Positions 1-7,545 of a stretch of 14,094 bases of DNA are shown one piece after another. Source of the stretch: Tetmemena sp. SeJ-2015 (Eukaryota; Ciliophora; Spirotrichea; Sporadotrichida; Oxytrichidae); NCBI GenBank assembly GCA_027382625.1, contig JAJKFJ010010084.1, forward strand, positions 1-14,094. Direction: 5' to 3'. Position 1 is the stretch's first letter; each line of letters starts with the position of its first letter. Both the position numbers and the translations under genes were made by a program. A model generated the notes under the pieces. The model worked only from the letters and a program-made list of their open reading frames with translations, was not told the origin of the DNA and did not search any database.

Positions 1-309
1 CATTGATCCTCTACATTTCCTTCATCGCATCCATGATAATGAACCTTAGATAGCTATAGATATATGTTACCCTTATAGTTATATTTTTCCTTGCAAATTT
101 TTAAAATATTAATTAGTTCTATAATAATTGTGAAGCTACTACTTTATAAATCTTTAAATGAATTCTATAAAATAGGTCTTATTTGTTTTAAACTACTTTT
201 AGTTCCATTTATATATGCTTATCTTTTAATACACAAGAGCAATCGCATAAGGAATTGAGAATATCATTTAACTTAAATTAAAGAGAAATTTAATTTATCC
301 TAATTTACT

Positions 310-1126
310 GCAAATAATAAGCTGCACATTGTCCCTCCTATTGCGCCAAGGCCAAAGTTTATAAATAAATTTAATTAATTTTAGCTTATCAATACTACCA
401 GTAGTAAAACTGATTTATTTTCCATAATTTATGTAAATAAAATACTGGCACAATAATTATCCAAAGCATGATTCGTTTATATTTGGAAGTTATTGAATCT
501 AATTTAGAAAGGCATTCTGTGATAACTATCTAGTATATTCACTCATTTTTAATTTATCATGAGCGGGCCGAATAAACAAACAGTGAATACCACAAAGAAA
601 ATTATAGCAGGAAGAGTCAAAATTATCACTAAAAATAATAGAGCTTTGAGCGAGTAATTAGAAATGCTTATCTCACACCTATTCTAGAGAGTGCAGTCAC
701 TTAAAAATATAAGTTCACTGTGAAATATATTAAATTAACTAATTTAATATTTATAAAATGAAAAAAACTCCTTCCATTCATCCCACAAAATTCACAAAAA
801 AGATATTCGCAACTTTTACATTAGATAGTTCCCTAGATCATTGGAAAATTGTGTTTTGTAGTGGAATTTTAGCAAGAGGGGCATAAGAACTCAATTTAGT
901 AAATATAATAAGATAATTATTGTTAAATATAAAATTTACTTATGCATTTTATGGAAATACTCCTTTTCGTTTGACATTTTCATTTAAGGAGTAAAGATAG
1001 GTTATTAATTCCCTTCTTTATCTTTCTTGACTTCTTAATTTTAAGATTTATAAGATAAAGATTCCCAAGAAATTAAGATCTTCGCTTCTTTTATTGCTTT
1101 TTCAAGAGAAACATCTGAAATGTTTT
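310..1126 (-). CDS. Germline gene for a cysteine-rich membrane protein (two IESs resolved, partial)
   Basis: Read right to left with TAA/TAG as Gln. The first segment (about 1126-898) is charged and ends HKMHKQIEF. The next (898-759) carries CPSC, 17 residues, then CKSC, four residues, CEFC: a four-pair zinc ligand pattern like an IBR or zinc-ribbon module. The third (725 to about 548) gives CTLQNRCEIS and then a long hydrophobic helix (LVIILTLPAIIFFVVFTVCL). Another hydrophobic frame with a Gly-rich patch (FGLGAIGGT) follows at 400-310. Removing 40 bp at repeat AATTTA and 38 bp at repeat TGAAA brings the first three segments into one frame, and neither join creates a TGA. Known: RBR-type ligases with C-terminal membrane helices exist in protists. 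Inferred: a relative of such proteins. Start and end are not resolved, and the fourth segment's join is not solved. Confidence 0.55.
721..763 (-). other. IES, 38 bp, pointer TGAAA
   Basis: The direct repeat TGAAA lies at 721-725 and 759-763 and flanks an AT-only stretch. Without removal, the cysteine-rich frame runs out of phase before the membrane helix. With removal the product reads GRSFFHSELIFLSDCTLQ in one frame. The repeat contains no TA, so this is not a Paramecium-type boundary. Confidence 0.55.
893..938 (-). other. IES, 40 bp, pointer AATTTA
   Basis: The 6-bp direct repeat AATTTA stands at 893-898 and 933-938. The DNA between is almost pure A/T, while the flanks are coding-like. Excising one repeat plus the interior changes the frame by one base and joins HKMHKQ to IEFLCPSC with the codons TAA ATT intact on both sides. 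Confidence 0.6.
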
Positions 1127-1167
1127 TTTTTACATAAACAATAAATTATAAAAATTATGTTTATATT

Positions 1168-1688
1168 TATTAAATAGGACTTCCGGAGGAAGATGGAGTT
1201 GCTGATGGAGCTGACTCGGAAAAAAAAGGAAAAAAAAGGGAAATAAAATAAGAGTGGTTGCAGCAGACGACGCACCGACTACGGCGACTACGGTGCTACT
1301 AGAGCATTCCAAGACAGATCGAACCTAGTTGAGGATGATTAGGGACTACAGCGGCCACCCTATGACTACCGCTATGAGGCACCCTGAATCAGACACCGGA
1401 GGCAGAGTGCACGCTCTCTTTGACCAGTCCACTGAGCCCCCAGGCATGGCGCCCGAGGCCCCGAGTGACAGGCAGCTCACACCCTCAGTCAGGGGAGGGT
1501 TTGAACGGCAGGGATTACTATTGCCCTGTGCAGTTAGTGGCATGCGTCCTCTTGCGGCTATCGGCTGTGGGCCCCCCTGGTCAGTGGTCAGTACGTCTAG
1601 AGAGTACCGGTGATGCATTCGAGGGAGACCGTATGAGCCCCCATATTTATGAGTGGGACAGGTGGGGGTATTAAATAGTCTAGAATAT
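1168..1688. mobile_element. GC-rich 501-bp insertion between 10-bp direct repeats
   Basis: Base composition switches abruptly from AT-rich to roughly 55% GC at 1178 and back at 1679. The same 10 bases, TATTAAATAG, stand at 1168-1177 and 1679-1688, exactly at both borders, as expected for a target-site duplication or a long IES pointer. No terminal inverted repeat is visible and there is no TG...CA ending. Open frames inside on both strands lack TAA/TAG codons and are GC-rich, unlike every gene-like segment in the window, so I do not call them genes. Just inside the left border are a purine run (1220-1240) and CGAC/CGGC-type repeats (1266-1290). It may be a non-autonomous transposon or a germline-limited repeat; the family was not recognised. 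Confidence 0.6.
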
Positions 1689-1981
1689 AAATCACTCAAA
1701 TTAATAATTTCTAATCTTGCTCTGGAAGTTCTATTTAATAATTATTGAGTTGTTTAATTAAGCCTGATCTCTAAATTAGAACTTGATTATTCTTTTTTAT
1801 AATCAATAATTCATTCATTCATTTATTCATGTTTTTATTTTCAGGAAAAAATACTCTATCTTGCTAAATTTTTGAGTTTACATCATTTTCAGTGAGATTA
1901 TATTTATGACAAGTAGTCTCATCCTTGCTTGTTCAAAATTATGAATTTTGTTAATAATAAGGGAGAGTCTCAATTCTATGA
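1689..1981. other. AT-rich spacer with a tetranucleotide repeat
   Basis: I see no convincing gene here. An imperfect ATTC repeat (about five units, one changed to ATTT) runs from 1809 to 1830. The segment at 1950-1980 reads GESQFYELK in one plus-strand frame and could belong to the next gene upstream of an undetected IES. Confidence 0.35.
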
Positions 1982-2344
1982 GCTGAAGATTCAAATTCAG
2001 TTATAATTAAGAATCTAAATGAAAATAAAGATGTTTTATTTTTTGAAATAGAAGCTTTAGACAAAGAGGACAACCAGCAACATGGAAAATGTCAAGATAA
2101 TTTTACACAGCAAGAAACAATACCAGAGCAAACACAACAATTAACTATTTTGGTAACGTCATATCAATTTAAGATAGTTAAGAACTAAAAAAAACCTTGC
2201 GCAGCTTCTTCTCAAAGATTGCATACTAATGACTCCCACCATTAAAAATTAAAAAAATATTATAATATAAACAGCTATATATAAAAGATAACTTTTTAAA
2301 AGTTTATCTCTTCTAGATTAGTTTCCTAAAACTAACTATTATGA
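1982..2344 (+). CDS. Q/N/E-rich germline coding segment, unknown function
   Basis: With TAA/TAG as Gln this frame is open from after a TGA at 1979-1981 to a TGA at 2342-2344. The first 80 codons have typical ciliate composition, with runs such as KNLNENKDVLFFEIEALDKE and FTQQETIPEQTQQL. No domain is recognised. The complement reads Leu/Ser/Phe-rich, as an antisense strand would. Beyond about 2230 the sequence turns nearly pure A/T and may be IES or untranslated. No start codon is evident, so the 5' part probably lies in another segment. In the standard code I first took this for a decayed retroelement linker, which the reassigned code explains better. Confidence 0.45.
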
Positions 2345-2399
2345 TTTAAATTTTGGAGGATATTAGTTAGAAGTTCTACAGAGTTTCGAATTTCCTTTA

Positions 2400-3240
2400 T
2401 TTCAGTTAAGTTTTAATTGTGCTATTGATTAAGGGAAACGCTTTGGAAAAAGATTTTAATGTATTCTCGATGACATTTTAATCATCCTCTTTGATTCAAG
2501 ATTCTTCAATTTTTCTTCAAATTTAATTAAAAATTAAATTTCTATATTCGTTTATAAATAATAGTTCCAAATTCTTGATAATTTATAATAAGTTAACAAC
2601 CCTCACTCTATCTCTCTGTGTCTATTTTCTCCCTTCACTTCCATATCATTTCTCAGTTTGTGATTCTTCCTTTGACAAGTATAAGATGTATCAATATAAT
2701 CTCATTTAAATTTAGTAGAATTCGTTTAGATAAATATTTAGTAGGCTTTTCTAAAACTATTAGAAAATGAGACATAAAAGGAGTTACTGAGTTGCTTCAT
2801 TTAGGGTTTTTTATTCTGATTAAATCATTATTGAGAGTTAAAATAAACAATTTTTTGTATTTTAAAATATTTCATTACATACATTTAAAGTTCTTAACTC
2901 ATCTTTAATACTTAATAAAAAGGTTTTCTTCCAAATTTAAATATTACGTGACTTTCTTCAATATTAGCGGTCGATTCTTCTTTTAGAGTGCTTTGTTATT
3001 TTATGTTTAAATGAGTTTATTCAGGTAAAATTTTAATCATTCTTGAACTATAGCAAAAATTATGAGTTGATTTATTAAATTACAATTAAGGATTACCAAT
3101 CAAAACTTAATTTTCAAAGATTCTTAATTTTCGAATTTCGAAGTTATTTTTCAGTTAAATATTTTTATTTATATTTTTGAAGATAATTGTGCAAATCAAA
3201 ACATATAATATTAAGAAATTAAATGTAAAGTTTATGATTG
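2400..3240 (-). CDS. Fragmented minus-strand germline gene, unknown function
   Basis: The longest piece is an open frame from about 3240 down to a TGA at 2825-2827. Its best part reads IKQQSTLKEESTANIEESHV and then IFKFGRKPFYQVLKMSQEL. The same frame resumes after that TGA with KKPQMKQLSNSFYVSFSNSF (about 2810-2715). Further fragments in other frames are CQRKNHKLRNDMEVKGENR (about 2670-2610, ending in TGA) and KFEEKLKNLESKRMIKMSSR (about 2530-2450). The order along the minus strand is consistent with one gene cut by several IESs, but I could not assign the joins uniquely. No family is recognised. Confidence 0.4.
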
Positions 3241-3346
3241 GTTCATTATAATTTTTATAAAATATGATATGTTTCTTATAAAAATATAGCAAAACTCCCA
3301 TATAGTTCAGCGGTTTCAATTATAAAAAATATTAATCAAAGTTAGA

Positions 3347-3664
3347 ATGAGAAATTAGAATTATATTAAAGATGAATATGAAAAAGCACTTTTAAAAATA
3401 TGCAATTTACTTCATTATGATAGGTATCTTTAGGACATTTTACCTTTATTTTCTCATAGGATCATCTTTGATTGACTAATAATTTTATGATTTTTATGTT
3501 CTCATTTGAATATAAGCAGTTCTTGGAGGCATCTTCAAATGTCATCAAATGAAGAATAATATAAATTTGTCTTGTAATTAAGAGGTAGTACAATTTAAAA
3601 TATAAAAATTTACAATTAGAAAACAGGGTTTATTCGTAATAGACTATTTTGGAGGAGAAAATGA
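3347..3664 (+). CDS. Small germline gene, about 89 residues after removing one IES
   Basis: An ATG at 3347 opens a frame reading NYIKDEYEKALLKICNLLHY and then DRYLQDILPLFSH. It then meets TGA codons at 3473 and 3485. Both lie inside a 48-bp segment bounded by TTCTCAT. After excision the same frame continues through MSSNEEQYKFVLQLRGST to FIRNRLFWRRK and a TGA at 3662-3664. Mixed charged and hydrophobic helices dominate; no family is recognised. An alternative second-half frame (FEYKQFLEASSNVIK) exists around 3505-3550, so the join is likely but not certain. Confidence 0.45.
3451..3505 (+). other. IES candidate, 48 bp, pointer TTCTCAT
   Basis: The 7-bp direct repeat TTCTCAT is at 3451-3457 and 3499-3505. 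The enclosed DNA carries two in-frame TGA codons. Its removal, a multiple of three, leaves one frame open to 3661. Confidence 0.45.
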
Positions 3665-3735
3665 ATAGATTATCGTAGCTTTGTATTTATAAAATAAATT
3701 TGTGCATAAAATGGAGTGAATTGATAATTTATTGA

Positions 3736-4282
3736 TTAATTTATATATTTAATTCATTTCTACTTATTCTTGAAATTCCAGCTAAAATAGAAATTTCAAA
3801 CACACACAAGTTTTATAAGAGGATACACAGAAGAGCTTTCAATAAAGTTGTAGACTTTAGTGCAACTTGCTTTGCCAAATTAGTAACTTAAATAATTGTG
3901 CCATTTTTTGTAATTATATATATACAAACCCTTACTGGTTTATTATTACTCTTATAATTATTGAATTACATCTATAATTCAATTAAAATATATGAATTAT
4001 TAAAAGAGTTGGCAACTCAACTTAATGACAGTTAATTCAAACCCAAATTTGCAGCTTATTCGATTGTTTATCAAAAATTAATAAGTGTAAATTCTTTTAT
4101 TTAATTTTATAGTGCTGCTATTCTGGTAGCTAAGTTTGGTTCATTCCACTTCAACACATTTTTATGTTTTCAATTCCTGTGTCTCTTATAACTTTGGATT
4201 GAACACTCCCACACAAAGATTCAATAATATAAAGTTCGTCAAAGTAATTTCACTTAATATAATTGTATAAATATCAAATTGA
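3736..4282 (+). CDS. Plus-strand germline segments; the end resembles a second locus at 12.9-13.15 kb
   Basis: Around 3781-3920 a frame reads ISNTHKFYKRIHRRAFNKVV and then a hydrophobic stretch. Around 4001-4280 a different frame reads SWQLNLMTVNSNPNLQLIR and later FNSCVSYNFGLNTPTQRF, ending at TGA 4280-4282. The second part is similar in DNA and protein to 12940-13150 (DSPPDLQPVR and CVAYNY, a stop, then LNAPAQQ), with several substitutions silent in these frames. That supports the frame choice and a coding past. The AT-rich middle, 4070-4165, is not conserved and may be an IES. A rival frame stays open from 3736 to 4299, but frames of that length are expected by chance here. No family is recognised. 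Confidence 0.4.
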
Positions 4283-4434
4283 TTTTAGCTAAATATTGAA
4301 TTGGGGTTATTTTCCAATAAATTTCAGGTATAATGAATAAAATTTTGAGAAATTTATACGTATATACACTTTGAAAACGAAAATATTTTAGCTATGAAAT
4401 TTATATATTTCATTATTTTTATTATCCTAATTTC

Positions 4435-4975
4435 TCATAAACATTACCTTGAAATATTATCAGTTTAGCCCCAATTTTTCAAAAACTTTTGAGTTTCCTT
4501 CTGTAAAGCCTGAAAGAACGAGGGTGGACCTATAATCTTCGAGCTAAAATATGGTGTTGTAAGCGCCCTTGTCAGCAGAGTGTTGCCAAAATTATTTATA
4601 AAAGGTAATTTACTTATTTATTAATTCCTACAATTAAAGGGATAGTTCTCCTTAAAGATCAAGGAGAATACAATTTGACAACAAAAACTCTAAAAGTTCA
4701 GTAAAAGACTAAAATCAGTGGCCAATTACAATAAAAGCTGGCTTTCTAGCTAGTAATGAAAAAAACAAGGTTCATTAAATAATATCAATCTAATGTTATT
4801 ACTTTTTAAATTGTTATTTATATTAATATTGAAGAGAGTAAAGTTATTTTTTCAGTTTGCTTAATCATATAGGGAGGACTGATGATTTGGAGCCAACTTT
4901 CTCTTTCCTAGGCACATGTGTTACATCTAGTGACAGAGAGTCTCTCCACCACCTTCTAATCAATTTAATATACTT
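4435..4975 (-). CDS. Minus-strand germline gene in at least two segments, unknown function
   Basis: The upstream piece (about 4975-4845) reads VVERLSVTRCNTCAQERESW and then LQIISPPYMIKQTEK, with a CxxC pair. The downstream piece (about 4600 to TGA 4435-4437) reads FGNTLLTRALTTPYFSSKII and then GPPSFFQALQKETQKFLKNW. Both have balanced compositions and mixed codons, unlike the A/T-only flanks. DNA between them (4620-4840) is coding-like on the plus strand instead (for example WPITIKAGFLASNEKNKVH), which may be another gene's segment or chance. The first piece is in another frame, so at least one IES must separate them; its pointer was not found. Confidence 0.4.
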
Positions 4976-5051
4976 TATAATTTAATTGAAAATTAAAAAT
5001 TTATTTGATAATTAAAATAATAATTAGATAATTTTGTTTATTATTTCCAAA

Positions 5052-6257
5052 ATGAATAAAGGAAAAATAGGACTGGAGTTTGAAAAAGATATTGAACTCG
5101 TTCAGTTTAGAATACTAAACATAAAAACTAATGAAAGCTCATTTTTAGCTTAATTTTATAATGTGAATTATAAATAAGTTTAGTGATTAATCACTCACCA
5201 ATTATTAAATTGATGGAGACTTCTCAAACGTAATTCCTTCTACAAATATTGGAGATGAAATTTAAGTAATGATGCTAAGTCTTTTATAGAAGGCTTTGAT
5301 TGTTCCCTTCCATAAGGAATAAAACCAAGTTATTGAAAAGAGAAATCAAGTCTAAAACTATTTCGTTTTATAAATTCCAATAGCTAATCAAAAGTAAGTA
5401 TTCCAAACGAAAAGGAGGATAAAAATATATTAAATAGTGAAGAGGAAATAGAGTTTTAATTTGTAAAAGCGTTGAAAATAAATAAAATCAATCTCTCATC
5501 TAATATCTACATCTCTCTTTATTTATTAAAATCTAAACTTTCAATAATGTATTAAATTCTTTCGTATAATAAAATAATATAATAAGTTAATGTTTATAAA
5601 TCAAATAGTTATGATAAATTGCCACAGTATATAACGGTAGAATCATTATGTAAATATTTTTAACATTTTATAAACATAAAATATTTAATTACTGCAACAA
5701 ATACAGTGCCTAGTGTTATTCCTACAACAACTCATTTTATATTAAATTTTATGCAATTATTTTAACTCCAATAGACGATAGTATCAGAAAAATAAATTAT
5801 TATATTAATTAAAGAAACGATGGAAGAAAAACAAAACAGAAACAAGTATGAAATAATCTGCCGCGGTCTTTTGAAAAAAGGCTATCCCCAATTTATAATA
5901 TAAAATAATTATAATAATATATTTGCTTCTTTTAATAAAACGGTATAAATTTACTAAGATATTAAATATTATATTAAATTGAGCATGGAATGCTTATTGA
6001 TCCTTTAAAACATATAATAAAAAAATACCAGAATATTCTCACAGGGATAAGAAGCATCGTTAAAATAAACTCAGTAAGGAATTCCTCCTTTAGAATTTCT
6101 TGTCGATTACAACTTACGAAAACAAACACGTTAGAATGGATTCTTTTAAATAAATTAAATATATAAAACCAATTAAATTAAAGTTAATTTAAAATTAAAT
6201 AAAATAGTAATATTATTAATTATGACTAGTGAAGTGGCACCAAAGTCAGCTTAGTGA
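5052..6257 (+). CDS. Germline gene, about 375 residues with one IES and one intron removed, unknown function
   Basis: The ATG at 5052 starts MNKGKIGLEFEKDIELVQFR. A 34-bp IES (AATTAT) joins FYNVNY to QIDGDFSNVIPSTNIGDE, then VMMLSLLQKALIVPFHKEQ. A GTAAGT...TAG segment at 5394-5437 (44 nt) looks like a spliceosomal intron; removing it gives IPIANQ-NEEEIEFQFVKAL. The frame is then open without TGA to 6255, with stretches such as KETMEEKQNRNKYEIICRGL and QQGIPPLEFLVDYNLRKQ. The three parts sum to an exact multiple of three. The protein is rich in Ile, Asn, Gln and Lys, and no domain is recognised. AT-rich parts (about 5560-5760, 5900-5970, 6150-6220) may hide further IESs of length divisible by three, so the true product may be shorter. 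Confidence 0.55.
5166..5205 (+). other. IES, 34 bp, pointer AATTAT
   Basis: AATTAT occurs at 5166-5171 and 5200-5205. Excision removes the in-frame TGA at 5184-5186 and moves the frame by one base, so NESSFLAQFYNVNY continues into QIDGDFSNV. Confidence 0.6.
5394..5437 (+). other. Probable 44-nt spliceosomal intron
   Basis: It begins GTAAGT and ends TAG, and its length leaves remainder two on division by three, exactly what is needed to join the upstream frame (LQIPIANQ) to the downstream one (NEEEIEFQF). It is not bounded by a direct repeat, so it is not an IES. The downstream frame is also open backwards through this stretch, so an unnoticed IES slightly upstream is an alternative. Confidence 0.5.
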
Positions 6258-6412
6258 GGGGCAGGTATATCAGCTGGCCTTTACTTATTATCCCTGTCAA
6301 GTGGTTTGATTGCTTGGGAAAGTAATAGTTTAATAAATTTAGTAATCGATATTAATTTAGAGGTGCGAGGATGATTGTGAATCCAAAAGTAGCGCTTAAA
6401 AAGTAGAATTTC

Positions 6413-6841
6413 TCAAGAAGTTGCGAAATGATCCTAGATTTTTATCTCCCTTTTCTTTGAATTGAGAGAAAAATAAGAGCAATGTTTGAGCGAGCCAGAT
6501 GTAAGACTATTGAACTGTATTACCTCGCTGGTGACTCTTGAGAAGAAGTCTTGTTAGGCTTACGAGCCATTTTTCAAGTGATGCATGAAGAAGACACCAA
6601 ACACTGAGAAGTTCTCAAGTCTTACGAGGGGAACCTAGCTATTTCTTCCTTCTCTCAATCTATTAAATGCAATGAGGTATTGGATTAGTGTTTTCGAGCC
6701 AGTTAGGAAGACTCTGAGTGATATATGGTAGGGTTCAGCATTTTCGAGTCCTCTTTTCACCCTTCTATCGAGATATATGTAGTGGGAGGGCTTGTCAATG
6801 ATTGAAATGTGTAAGTAAGTGATGGTATACTTGTTACTCAT
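6413..6841 (-). CDS. Open frame of 142 codons, strand uncertain
   Basis: On the minus strand an ATG at 6841 (MSNKYTITYLHISIIDKPSH) opens a frame with no TGA until 6413-6415, reading three TAA/TAG codons as Gln. The block is less AT-rich than its flanks, and its third positions are unusually C-rich compared with the other genes. The plus strand of the same block also reads protein-like (MFERARCKTIELYYLAGD, FQVMHEEDTKH) in a frame from 6239 to 6723, but three TGA codons interrupt it before its terminal TGA. I favour the minus strand weakly. Just downstream on the minus strand, about 6325-6210, another coding-like segment reads IKPLDRDNKQRPADIPAPHQ; it overlaps the end of the plus-strand gene. 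Confidence 0.35.
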
Positions 6842-7545
6842 GTGTTTTATTTTTGCCCCGATTCGTTCTTAAATTATTCTTAAATGCATTAATTAATTCA
6901 GCTTTGATTATTGCGAAAAAAATTGAGCATAGTAATTTTTTTAAAATTCACTAAATCAAATTAAATTATGAGATGAATACGAATAGTTTATCGGGGATAA
7001 GAGATATTTGAGAAAAATGAAGAAGTAGATTATGATTTAAGACCTTATGATCAGAAGGTTAACGACTAGATGAGTCATTTTTTGGACCGAAGTTCAATCC
7101 CACTAGAAAACTTATTTTTTTAAAATTTCTGACCAATAATTATAGCATCAATAGTAACAGCAATAATAGAAATAGTAGCATTAAAACTAAAATTGATATG
7201 AAGAATAATTAAAAAGAAGATGATGATGAAGATGATAAGGAAGTTGCGGAAGAATAGTTTAAAAAGAGGAAAAGTTTAAAAATATATAAGAGATGTTTCA
7301 AATTATTCAAACCAATTCTGATGGAGGAGTTGGTTTCAAAAGTATATAATCATACATCCTGGCAGTTATTAATCTAGAGATAGTTTTAATTTATTCCCTA
7401 ATGCTTAAACTTGTGCATCTCTTTTTTAATTTCCCGTACTCCATTCATATTCTACCTATAATAATATACACTGAGTCTTAGCTTGATTTTAGGTAATAAA
7501 ATACTAAAGATATGCACTGAAAATTAAGAATAAAAATTTATATAA
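6842..7545. other. AT-rich interval with a trinucleotide run and possible tail of the RBR gene
   Basis: From 6842 to 7140 I see no gene. At 7216-7239 the plus strand holds a GAT/GAA trinucleotide run, which on the minus strand reads as a hydrophobic helix (FRNFLIIFIIIFFLIILHI). Other minus-strand fragments, REIKKEMHKFKHQG at about 7450-7400 and MYDYILLKPTPPSELV at about 7360-7310, may be further segments of the RBR gene, whose known relatives often have membrane helices after RING2. Their frames were not joined. Confidence 0.3.

Noticed and set aside
1329..1699. Overlapping open frames on both strands of the GC-rich island
   Set aside because: High GC with few stops makes open frames in several phases inevitable. 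None uses TAA/TAG as Gln or resembles a known family.
6239..6723. Plus-strand protein-like frame interrupted by three TGA codons
   Set aside because: Three TGAs in 160 codons is the chance expectation and no pointer pair was found to remove them. The opposite strand is open.
7048..7100. tRNA or SINE head with a B-box-like GTTCAATCC
   Set aside because: The T-stem does not pair, the A-box has two mismatches and no cloverleaf can be drawn, so chance is likelier.
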